Below, one piece after another: positions 1 through 6,736 of a DNA stretch of 14,242 bases. The position numbers and the translations under genes were made by a program. Position 1 is the stretch's first letter. Every line of letters starts with the position of its first letter. The stretch spans positions 1 through 14,242 of the forward strand of contig SXMI01000125.1 in assembly GCA_005777415.1 (NCBI GenBank), in the 5' to 3' direction. A model generated the notes under the pieces. The model worked only from the letters and a program-made list of their open reading frames with translations. It did not search any database and had not been told where the DNA came from. Source of the stretch: Actinomycetota bacterium (GTDB lineage: Bacteria > Actinomycetota > Acidimicrobiia > Acidimicrobiales > Microtrichaceae).

Positions 1-837
1 GGTCCGGCCATCGAGGTCTCCGGGGGCTCCGCCGCCAACACCATGGTCGGCGTGGCGTCGTTCGGCGGTGCGGCGCAGTACCTGTCGCGGGTTCGTGACG
101 ACCAGCTCGGTGCCGTGTTCGCCCACGACCTGCGGGCCTCGGGGGTCGGCTTCGACGTGCCCCACGCCCAGCACGGTCCGTCCACCGGCTGCTGCTTCAT
201 CGTCGTCACCCCGGACGCCGAGCGGACCATGAACACCTACCTGGGGGCGTCGGTCCACTTCGGCCCCGGCGACGTCGACGAGGCGGTGATCGCCGCGGCG
301 CAGGTGCTGTACCTGGAGGGGTACCTGTTCGACACCCCCGAGGCCCAGGAGGCGTTCCGGACCGCGGCCCGCCACGCCAACGCGCACGGCACGAAGGTGG
401 CCGTGACGCTGTCGGACGAGTTCTGCGTGGAGCGCCACCGGGACGCGTTCCGGGCGCTGATCGGCGACCACGTCGACCTGGTGTTCGCCAACGAGGCCGA
501 GATCACCTCGCTGTTCGAGGTGGACGAATTCGACGCCGCCGCCGAGCGGCTCCGCCACCACGGGAGCGTCGCCGCGTTGACCCGTGGCGCCGCCGGGTCG
601 GTCGTCGTCACCGAGGACGACCTGGTCGAGGTGCCGGCCGAACCGGTCGACGAGGTCGTGGACACCACGGGTGCCGGCGATCTCTACGCGGCCGGGTTCC
701 TCCACGGGTTCAGCACCGGGCTCCCGCTCGAGGTGTGCGGCCGACTCGGTTCGATCGCCGCGGCCGAGGTCATCTCGCACCTGGGGGCGCGTCCGCTGAC
801 CTCGCTGCGGGATCTGGCGGGCGACCTGCTGCCGTGA
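1..837 (+). CDS. PfkB-family carbohydrate/nucleoside kinase, adenosine-kinase-like (5' end outside window)
   Basis: The reading frame is open from base 1, so the N-terminus is missing; 278 residues are visible, ending at TGA 835-837. Near the visible start is the ribokinase-fold substrate-binding signature SGGSAANT. Near the C-terminus, at visible residues 221-227, is the PfkB signature DTTGAGD, whose last Asp is the catalytic base and whose GAG forms the anion hole. The central stretch TPDAERTMNTYLGAS resembles bacterial adenosine-kinase-like members of the family. Members phosphorylate a sugar or nucleoside hydroxyl with ATP in the cytoplasm. The stop overlaps the GTG start of deoC by four bases, and a purine nucleoside phosphorylase gene follows, so a nucleoside substrate is likely. 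Ribokinase or another sugar kinase remains possible. Family assignment is firm; substrate is inference. Confidence 0.88.
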   Translation, partial: GPAIEVSGGSAANTMVGVASFGGAAQYLSRVRDDQLGAVFAHDLRASGVGFDVPHAQHGPSTGCCFIVVTPDAERTMNTYLGASVHFGPGDVDEAVIAAAQVLYLEGYLFDTPEAQEAFRTAARHANAHGTKVAVTLSDEFCVERHRDAFRALIGDHVDLVFANEAEITSLFEVDEFDAAAERLRHHGSVAALTRGAAGSVVVTEDDLVEVPAEPVDEVVDTTGAGDLYAAGFLHGFSTGLPLEVCGRLGSIAAAEVISHLGARPLTSLRDLAGDLLP

Positions 838-1511
838 GCGACGGCGTCCCGCCGACCGGGAGCGCGGCGCTGGCGGCGCGCATCGACCACACGGTCCTGG
901 ACCCGGCCGCCACCGACGAGCAGCTCGCCCACGCCGTGGGCGTCGCCGTCTCGGCGGGGTGCGCGTCGTTGTGCGTGGCCCCGGTCTGGGTCCGCTACGC
1001 CGTCGAGGCGGTCGGCGGTCGGATCCCCGTGGCCTCGGTGGTCGGGTTCCCGCACGGGACCTCGCTGAGCTCGACCAAGGCCCACGAGGCCGCGTCGGTC
1101 GTGGCGCTCGGTGCGAGTGAGGTGGACGTCGTCGCCGACCTGTCCGCAGTCGCCGCCGGTGACCTGGTCGCCGTCGCGACCGACATCGCGCAGGTGCGCG
1201 CGGCCGTGCCCGACGTCGTGGTGAAGGTGATCCTCGAGACGGCGCTGTGGTCGCCGGCCGTCGTGCGCGCGGCGGCCGGGGCGGCGCTCGACGGAGGTGC
1301 CGACATGGTGAAGACGTCCACGGGATTCCACCCGGCGGGCGGCGCCACCGTCGAGGCGGTCGAGGTGCTCCGGGAGGCGGTGGGCGCCCGGGCCGGGGTC
1401 AAGGCCTCGGGCGGGATCCGGGACCTGGCCACGGCGCTGGCGATGGTCGACGCGGGCGCCGACCGGCTCGGCTGCTCGGCCACCGAGCAGTTGCTCGCCG
1501 AGTACGACTGA
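834..1511 (+). CDS. deoC: Deoxyribose-phosphate aldolase
   Basis: 225 residues, a normal length for class I DeoC. The enzyme splits 2-deoxyribose 5-phosphate into glyceraldehyde 3-phosphate and acetaldehyde, feeding nucleoside sugar into central metabolism. The TIM-barrel signatures are all present: SEVDVV with the proton-relay Asp about residue 98, VVKVILET about 128-136, MVKTSTGFHPAGG with the Schiff-base Lys about 160, and GVKASGGIR with the second active-site Lys about 190. The GTG start at 834 overlaps the stop of the upstream kinase (GTGA), which indicates translational coupling. An upstream in-frame ATG at 735 would run about 100 bases into the kinase gene and adds sequence without DeoC character, so it was not used. 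Function is consistent with the convergent purine nucleoside phosphorylase. Confidence 0.95.
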   Translation: MSDGVPPTGSAALAARIDHTVLDPAATDEQLAHAVGVAVSAGCASLCVAPVWVRYAVEAVGGRIPVASVVGFPHGTSLSSTKAHEAASVVALGASEVDVVADLSAVAAGDLVAVATDIAQVRAAVPDVVVKVILETALWSPAVVRAAAGAALDGGADMVKTSTGFHPAGGATVEAVEVLREAVGARAGVKASGGIRDLATALAMVDAGADRLGCSATEQLLAEYD

Positions 1512-1527
1512 GACCGACGGGTCGCCC

Positions 1528-1542
1528 CCGCCGCTGCGGCGG
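1528..1542. terminator. Short GC hairpin between convergent deoC and PNP genes
   Basis: A perfect 6-bp inverted repeat, CCGCCG-CTG-CGGCGG, fills the second half of the 31-base gap between the deoC stop (1511) and the PNP stop (1543, other strand). There is no T-run on either side, so intrinsic termination is uncertain. Being symmetric and at a convergent junction, it could act in both directions. Confidence 0.4.
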
Positions 1543-2367
1543 TCAGGCCGCGCGTCCGCACGCGGTCACGACGGGCACCAGGTGCTCGAGCGACCGGGTC
1601 CCCGAGTCCAGGACCTCCTGGTGGTCGATCCGGTCGGTCAGGCCGGCGGCGGGGTTGGTCACGAGCGACACGCCGGCGACCTCGGCGCCGAGGTGGGCCG
1701 CCGCGATGGCCTCGAGCACCGTCGACATGCCGACCAGGTCGGCACCCAGCGCGGCGAACGCCCGGATCTCGGCGGGGGTCTCGAACTGCGGACCCACCAG
1801 CCCGGCGTAGATCCCCTCGGGCAGGCCCCCGACCTCGTCGCGGACCGCCGATCGGATCCGGGACGAGTAGAGGTCGCAGAGGTCCACGAACCGGTCGTCG
1901 GGGTCACCGACCGCACCCGTTCCGATCAGTGGACTGGTGCCGGTGAGGTTCAGTTGATCGGCGAGGAGCACGGCGGTGCCGACCCCGAACTCCGGTCGGA
2001 TCGACCCGGCCGCGTTCGTCAGCACCACGGTCCGGGCGCCGGCGAGCACGGCGACCCGGACGGCGTGCACGACGTCGGTGGCGTCGTGGCCCTCGTAGAG
2101 GTGGCATCTGCCCGCCACGACCAGCGTGTCGGTCCCGGCGATCCGGACCGATCGCAGATCCCCGGCGTGTCCGCTCACGGTCGGCTGCGGCCACCCGGGC
2201 AGGGACGCGACGGGCAGTCGACCCGCCGTGGGGCCCAGCAGGTCCGCCAGGCCCGCCCAGCCGGTCCCCAGCACCACGGCCACGGGGTGCTCGCCCAGTT
2301 CGTGGACGACCCGCCGGGCATGGTCCCGCAGCCCGTCCCAGACCTGATCGTTCCCGGCTCGCCGCAT
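1543..2367 (-). CDS. punA: Purine nucleoside phosphorylase, trimeric (PNP/MTAP) family
   Basis: 274 residues, the usual size for the trimeric class. The enzyme converts purine (deoxy)nucleosides plus phosphate to free base and (deoxy)ribose 1-phosphate in the cytoplasm. Signatures in order: VLGTGWAGL (about 32-40) and GHAGD (66-70) near the phosphate site; GRCHLYEG (86-93); VVLTNAAGS (115-122); GPQFETPAE (192-200), which holds the purine-binding Glu; VGMSTVLE (212-219); and SLVTNPAAG (234-242), where Asn 238 favours 6-oxopurines. It is convergent with deoC and divergent from the polymerase gene. The ATG at 2365-2367 has no Shine-Dalgarno but has a -10-like CAGACT six bases upstream, suggesting a leaderless message. 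A close relative acting on methylthioadenosine is less likely given the Asn. Confidence 0.94.
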   Translation of the reverse strand: MRRAGNDQVWDGLRDHARRVVHELGEHPVAVVLGTGWAGLADLLGPTAGRLPVASLPGWPQPTVSGHAGDLRSVRIAGTDTLVVAGRCHLYEGHDATDVVHAVRVAVLAGARTVVLTNAAGSIRPEFGVGTAVLLADQLNLTGTSPLIGTGAVGDPDDRFVDLCDLYSSRIRSAVRDEVGGLPEGIYAGLVGPQFETPAEIRAFAALGADLVGMSTVLEAIAAAHLGAEVAGVSLVTNPAAGLTDRIDHQEVLDSGTRSLEHLVPVVTACGRAA

Positions 2368-2373
2368 CGGCGC

Positions 2374-2379
2374 AGTCTG
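2374..2379 (-). promoter_or_regulatory. Candidate -10 for PNP, leaderless
   Basis: On the minus strand CAGACT lies six bases before the ATG of the PNP gene. It fits the actinobacterial -10 form TANNNT except at the first base. No convincing -35 is seen. Transcription would start at or next to the ATG. Confidence 0.35.
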
Positions 2380-2433
2380 GCAGCCGCCAGCGACGGGAGC
2401 GGGTCTCGCCGTGCCGTCCGGGGGAGCCGTCGG

Positions 2434-2439
2434 TAGCCT
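2434..2439 (+). promoter_or_regulatory. Candidate -10 for the polymerase fusion gene
   Basis: TAGCCT matches TANNNT in the 104-base divergent gap between the PNP and polymerase genes. It would give a leader of about 25-45 bases. AGGAG lies just downstream at 2442-2446. No clear -35 hexamer is seen. Confidence 0.35.
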
Positions 2440-2471
2440 TCAGGAGTCGCCGGGTTGGTCCCGGTCGACGC

Positions 2472-5408
2472 GTGAGGAGCACCGGGGCGAACGTGCGGAC
2501 CATCGAGCGACCGAGCGCGACGCCGGCCGGCCCGCCCGCGCCCGGCGGGAAGCCCACCGGGTCCCGGCGTGGCGACCTCCTGGCCCTCGTCCTGGGCCTG
2601 CTCGGGCTCCCCGTCCTCGCCTTCGCGGTCCTGTCCCGATGGGGAGTGATCGCGGCCCTCTTCCTGCTCTTCCTGGCGTCGCTCGGGATCTTCGCGGCGC
2701 GCAAGGGGTTCCTGTTCGTCGAGATGGTGGGGTTCCTGATCCACTTCGACGGCATCGGGCTCGGGCCGATCCGGGCGGGTCGGATCCTGGCGGCGGTGGC
2801 GCTGGGCGTGGTCCTCTGGAAGCTGGTCGTCGAGAAGTGGCGTCCGCCCGCCATCCCGGTCCGACACTGGCTGCCCCCGATGGGCGTGATCGTGGTCGCC
2901 GTCGCCAGCGGCGCCTGGGCGGCCGAGGCGGGTCAGTGGCTGTTCCAGATGGGCCTGCTGGGCCTGGCCGTGGCGTTGTTCAGCGTGACCGGACTGCTCG
3001 TGGACAGCCACGACAAGGTGATGCGCTACCTGCGGGCGTTCTGGATCGGGGGACTCTTCGGGGCGGCGAACGGTGTGGTCTCGCTCTTCCTCGGTGGTCG
3101 ATCCGAGGGCTTCGGCGGGGACCCCAACTACTTCGGCCTCCTCCAGGCGTCGATGATCCCGCTGACGATCTACTACCGGCGCAACGCCCGGACCCCGCGC
3201 GAGAAGCTCATCTACTCGTTCGTCCTCGTCTACGTGTTCGCCGCGGCGGCGGGTGCGGGAAGCCGCTCCGGGGCCCTCGGGGCCGCCCTCGCCCTCGTGG
3301 CCGCCATGGTGACCAGGCCGGGGCTGTCCTCGGGTCGTCGGATCCGCACCGGTGTGATCGCCGTGCTCTGCGGTGGTGGGGCGTTCCTCGCCCTGTTCTT
3401 CCTGAATCCGGCGAACGCGGCCCGGGGCTTCGGTGACCGGGGGGCCGGTCGCCTCGACTTCTGGACCACTGCCGTGAGCCTGGTCGAGGACCAACCCCTG
3501 TTCGGCTACGGGTTCGGTCAGCTGAAGGTGCTGATCCCCCAGAACCTGGCGTCGACCCCGGGGGTCCAGGAGCTCGACGAGGTCCGTACCGAGGTGTCCT
3601 CGCACAACACGTTCCTCGACATCATGGGCGACCTGGGGGTGGCCGGTCTGGTCTGCTGGGTGTCGATCTTCGTGGTGACCATCATCGGGTTCCTCCGACC
3701 TCGCTGGGCCCAGGTCCGGGAGATCTCCATGACGATGGCGGTCATGATGGTTCCCATCCTCTCGGGGATGATGCTGCTGCCGTTGTTGAACAACAAGCTC
3801 GCCTGGAGCCTGATCGGACTCTCCGCCGCGCTGCAGGTGCCGTCGAAGGGTGCCCGGTGGCGGGGGTACGCCTCGGCCGAACGTCGACGCCGAGCGGTCC
3901 CGGCGGGTTCGGTGCCGTCGGACCTCACGGATCCGGACGCCACCGACGGTCCGGTCGATGATCGCCCGCTCCCGGTGCTGGCGCCCCGACCGGGCCGACC
4001 GCCCACCGTGCACCCGTTCGAGCCCGAGACCTGGACCTCGCCGGCGCTGGCCCGCTGGGACCTGCGCATCTCCCAGCGGTTCCGCCGGCTCATCGTCGCA
4101 GGCGGTCTGGCCGGAGCCGTGGTGTTCGCCACGGTGGCGTCCTCGCTCCCGCCGCAGTACGTGGCCAGCGCCGGCATCGTCATGCCCGGCCTCGAGGACT
4201 CGGCCGGGTCCCGCCGGATCGTCGTGTCCGAGGAGGCGGTCCAGGGCATCCATGCGATCGTGAACTCGGGTGCGTACGCCCAGGCCCTGCAGCGCCTGTC
4301 CGGGGTCGACCTGACGATCCCCCAGGTCGAGGACCGGGTGGACGTGCTCCGGCCCGACTTCACGGCGTACATGGACATCCGCTTCACCGACAGCGACCCG
4401 GCGGTCTCCGAGCAGGTCCTGCCCCATCTGGTCGCAGCGCTCGACGAGGTCATCGCCGAGGGACGGCGGGCGTCGGTCGACCAGGTCGCCGACGAGGTCC
4501 GGCCCGTCTTCCCGGGGGAGCAGCGCTTCTACACCGGTGCGATCTACTACCCGGTCTCGGAGGAGGCGTTCGTCGAGCTGGTACCGAGACCTGTGGCCTG
4601 GATCGGCATCGTCGGCGCCATGACCGGAGCGCTCGTGGCGCTGGCGTTCGTGCTCTACCAGCAGCGGCGACCGAGGGTGAACAACGACGACGACCTCGAC
4701 GCCGAGCTCGGGCTGTCGGTGTGGGCGCACGTCGCCCGGCTGGGTCGTCGGTTCGCGGCGTCCGCCGACCAGTTCGCCCAGGTGCCGGCGGCGGCACTCG
4801 ACCGGTCGCCCGTCGACGAGGGCCTGCCGGTCGTCGGTGGCGCCGACCTCACCGGGGTCCGGCGACTCGTGGTGACGACGCCCCGTCCGGATCGGGCCGC
4901 CCGCGGACTCGCCGCCGGGGTCGCCGCGTCCCTGGCGGCGTCGGGGCAGCGCGTCGTGTTCGTCGACGCCCAGGTCGACCGCCCCGCGATCTCCTGGCGC
5001 CTGGCCCCGTTCCGTCGCCGCGGCCTCGTCCAGGTGTCGAGCGGCGAGCGTCCCCTGGGGTCCGTGATCCGCAGGGTGCCCCGGATGCTGCTGCCGGTCG
5101 CCGTTCGCCGCACCCTGGGACGGTCGGGTGACCTGCTCCGCTTCGTCCCGGCGGGCTGGGTCCGACCCGGTGACCAGCCGGTCGTGCGGCCGCAGGTCCT
5201 GGACCCGCTCGGTGACGACGTGGTCGTCGTCGTGCTCGCCCCGTCGCTCCTCTCCGGCGTGTCGGTCGGCCCCTGGCTGCACTGGGCCGACGCCTGTGTC
5301 CTCACCCTCGTCGAGGGGCGGACGGTGACCTTCGACGCCGAGGATGCCGCCGAACGGATCCGGTCGTTGTCGGCCGAACCCCACGGCATCGTGATGCTCG
5401 ACGTCTGA
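2472..5408 (+). CDS. Fused O-antigen polymerase (Wzy/WaaL-like) - Wzz-like co-polymerase - degenerate BY-kinase domain
   Basis: 978 residues in one unbroken frame. Residues about 34-455 are a polytopic membrane domain with Wzy_C-type features: GRLDFWTTAVSLVEDQPLFG (326-345) and SSHNTFLDIMGDLG (376-389). A Pro/Arg/Asp-rich linker spans about 456-535. Then comes a Wzz-like unit: TM 539-560, an outside segment of about 145 residues, and TM 707-729. Residues 735-978 have the order of a BY-kinase ATPase: a P-loop position VVTTPRPDRAARG (800-812) without the GK[ST] core, VVFVDAQVDRP (828-838) at Walker A', and a beta-strand DDVVVVVLAP (915-924) at Walker B. Likely role: joining of repeat units at the membrane with built-in length control. 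Start uncertain: GTG 2472 has no SD, while GTG 2493 has GAGGAG 13 bases upstream. WaaL-type ligase is the alternative for the first domain. Domain order is seen; activity is inferred. Confidence 0.82.
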   Translation: MRSTGANVRTIERPSATPAGPPAPGGKPTGSRRGDLLALVLGLLGLPVLAFAVLSRWGVIAALFLLFLASLGIFAARKGFLFVEMVGFLIHFDGIGLGPIRAGRILAAVALGVVLWKLVVEKWRPPAIPVRHWLPPMGVIVVAVASGAWAAEAGQWLFQMGLLGLAVALFSVTGLLVDSHDKVMRYLRAFWIGGLFGAANGVVSLFLGGRSEGFGGDPNYFGLLQASMIPLTIYYRRNARTPREKLIYSFVLVYVFAAAAGAGSRSGALGAALALVAAMVTRPGLSSGRRIRTGVIAVLCGGGAFLALFFLNPANAARGFGDRGAGRLDFWTTAVSLVEDQPLFGYGFGQLKVLIPQNLASTPGVQELDEVRTEVSSHNTFLDIMGDLGVAGLVCWVSIFVVTIIGFLRPRWAQVREISMTMAVMMVPILSGMMLLPLLNNKLAWSLIGLSAALQVPSKGARWRGYASAERRRRAVPAGSVPSDLTDPDATDGPVDDRPLPVLAPRPGRPPTVHPFEPETWTSPALARWDLRISQRFRRLIVAGGLAGAVVFATVASSLPPQYVASAGIVMPGLEDSAGSRRIVVSEEAVQGIHAIVNSGAYAQALQRLSGVDLTIPQVEDRVDVLRPDFTAYMDIRFTDSDPAVSEQVLPHLVAALDEVIAEGRRASVDQVADEVRPVFPGEQRFYTGAIYYPVSEEAFVELVPRPVAWIGIVGAMTGALVALAFVLYQQRRPRVNNDDDLDAELGLSVWAHVARLGRRFAASADQFAQVPAAALDRSPVDEGLPVVGGADLTGVRRLVVTTPRPDRAARGLAAGVAASLAASGQRVVFVDAQVDRPAISWRLAPFRRRGLVQVSSGERPLGSVIRRVPRMLLPVAVRRTLGRSGDLLRFVPAGWVRPGDQPVVRPQVLDPLGDDVVVVVLAPSLLSGVSVGPWLHWADACVLTLVEGRTVTFDAEDAAERIRSLSAEPHGIVMLDV

Positions 5409-5436
5409 GCGAGCCGCCGGCGCCCTGACCGGGGGC

Positions 5437-5442
5437 TAGGTT
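5437..5442 (+). promoter_or_regulatory. Candidate -10 for tatD, leaderless
   Basis: TAGGTT fits TANNNT and is followed by six bases and then the GTG of tatD, so transcription would begin at about the start codon itself. No Shine-Dalgarno precedes that GTG. No strong -35 is visible in the 40-base gap after the polymerase gene. Confidence 0.45.
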
Positions 5443-5448
5443 GACCCC

Positions 5449-6300
5449 GTGGTCGACGAGCCCGGAGTCCAGGTCGAGACCTGGGTCGACAACCACTGTC
5501 ACCTCGGTGACGAGCACCTCGCCGACGGCGACGACCGGGCGACGGTGGTCGAACGGGCCCGGGAGGCCGGTGTCGTCGCGCTGATCGACGTCGGCACCTC
5601 GCACGAGGTCTCTCGCCAGGCGGTGGCGGCGGCCCGTTCGCTGCCCGGGGTCCGGGCCACGGTGGGGCTGCACCCCCACGATGCGACCGACGGTTGTGCC
5701 GGCCTGGCGGACCTGGTCCGGGACGGGCTGACCGACGGCGCCGTGGTGGCGGTGGGGGAGTGCGGACTCGACTACCACTACGACCACTCCCCCCGGGACA
5801 CCCAGCGGCGGGCGTTCGTCGAGCAGATCGAGCTGGCCCACGAGTTCGACCTGCCGCTGGTGATCCACACCCGGTCGGCCTGGGACGACACCTTCGACGT
5901 GCTCGATCAGGTCGGGACGCCGTCGCGGACGGTGTTCCACTGCTTCACCGGAGGTCCCGACGAGGCTGCTGCGGCGCTCGACCGCGGTGCGCTCCTCTCG
6001 ATCTCGGGCATCGTCACGTTCCCGAGTGCGCCCGAGCTGCGCGAGGCCGTGGCGGCGACGCCGCTCGATCGGCTCATGGTCGAGACGGACTCGCCGTACC
6101 TGGCGCCGGTCCCGCACCGGGGCCGGCGGAACCAGCCGGCGTGGGTCGTCCACGTGGGCGCGACCATCGCCGAGCTCCACGGCGTACCCGTGGCCGAGGT
6201 GGCCCGGGCGACCACCTCCACGGCGATGGCCTTCTACGGACTGGGCCCCGACGGTTCGGATCAACGACCCGACGGTGGGTCGACCGATGGGTCCGACTGA
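5449..6300 (+). CDS. tatD: TatD-family metal-dependent hydrolase (DNase)
   Basis: 283 residues, close to the family norm (about 255-270) with a short low-complexity tail. TatD proteins are TIM-barrel, two-metal hydrolases with 3'-exonuclease/DNase activity in characterised members. Metal-site signatures in order: DNHCHL (14-19), GLHPHD (73-78), VGECGLDYHYD with the bridging Glu, VIHTRSAWDD, FHCFTGG and ETDSPYLAP with the final Asp. The last 15 or so residues are rich in Gly, Ser and Asp and lie outside the barrel. GTG 5449 is the start: nothing upstream is in frame before the previous gene, and a -10-like TAGGTT sits six bases before it. The gene heads the tatD - membrane protein - rsmA row typical of actinobacteria. 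Its 3' end overlaps the next gene by 14 bases. Confidence 0.93.
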   Translation: MVDEPGVQVETWVDNHCHLGDEHLADGDDRATVVERAREAGVVALIDVGTSHEVSRQAVAAARSLPGVRATVGLHPHDATDGCAGLADLVRDGLTDGAVVAVGECGLDYHYDHSPRDTQRRAFVEQIELAHEFDLPLVIHTRSAWDDTFDVLDQVGTPSRTVFHCFTGGPDEAAAALDRGALLSISGIVTFPSAPELREAVAATPLDRLMVETDSPYLAPVPHRGRRNQPAWVVHVGATIAELHGVPVAEVARATTSTAMAFYGLGPDGSDQRPDGGSTDGSD

Positions 6301-6736
6301 GTCCGGCCCGGGAGCCGAGTCCCCGCCCCGGGTGGTCCGTCGTCCGGGTCGCGCCCCCGGTCCCCGTGACGGGGTCGACGGCCCCCCGGCAGGTGGGCCG
6401 AGGTCCGACGGAACCGTGCTCGGAGTCCCGCTCCGCTACGTCGTCGCCGTGGTCGCCACCGTCGTCGCCGCACTGGTGCTGATCGTCGCCTCGTCGCTCA
6501 GCGGTGACGAGGAGGACCAGGTGGCCGTGACGACCACGATGACCACGGCGCCTCCGGCCCCCCTCGGGGGCCCGCCGAGGACGATCGAGGTCCAGCCCGA
6601 CTGGTACCGGAAGGGATACAGCCTCTACTCCGAGCGGGGGCCGACCCCGACCGTCTCCTCCCTGCCGCCGACGACCCTGGACGACGAGGACCAGTCCTCG
6701 GGCGGTTCCTCGGGCTCGTCGAACGGTTCCGGGTGA
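6287..6736 (+). CDS. Hypothetical single-pass membrane protein between tatD and rsmA
   Basis: 149 residues; I recognise no domain. Residues 1-49 are a Pro/Gly/Arg-rich, positively charged cytoplasmic-type segment. Residues 50-71 form one clear transmembrane helix (YVVAVVATVVAALVLIVASS). The rest is an outside segment with a Thr/Pro-rich stretch, a short ordered-looking patch EVQPDWYRKGYSLYSERG (101-118), and an acidic then Ser/Gly tail. The basic N-side predicts N-in, C-out. ATG 6287 overlaps the tatD end by 14 bases; GTG 6332 is an alternative start. The stop overlaps the rsmA GTG by four bases, so it is co-translated with rsmA. In many actinobacteria a resuscitation-promoting factor (rpf) gene lies here; this protein has no Rpf, G5 or lysozyme-like sequence. 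Unknown function. Confidence 0.72.
   Translation: MGPTESGPGAESPPRVVRRPGRAPGPRDGVDGPPAGGPRSDGTVLGVPLRYVVAVVATVVAALVLIVASSLSGDEEDQVAVTTTMTTAPPAPLGGPPRTIEVQPDWYRKGYSLYSERGPTPTVSSLPPTTLDDEDQSSGGSSGSSNGSG

Noticed and set aside
735..833. ATG at 735 as the deoC start
   Set aside because: It would overlap the kinase gene by about 100 bases and adds 33 residues with no DeoC similarity. GTG 834 gives the usual N-terminus and a coupled GTGA overlap.
2175..5384. A 1069-codon open frame on the minus strand opposite the polymerase fusion
   Set aside because: Its product is dominated by Arg, Gly, His, Asp and Pro with no hydrophobic core or motif. It is a GC-rich codon-phase shadow of a well-supported + strand gene and also overlaps the PNP gene.
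5409..5448. Terminator after the polymerase fusion gene
   Set aside because: Only short, imperfect GC pairings are present in the 40-base gap, without a T-run; not enough to call.
6287..6736. Resuscitation-promoting factor
   Set aside because: The position fits, but no lysozyme-like, G5 or LysM-like sequence is present and the protein is too short.
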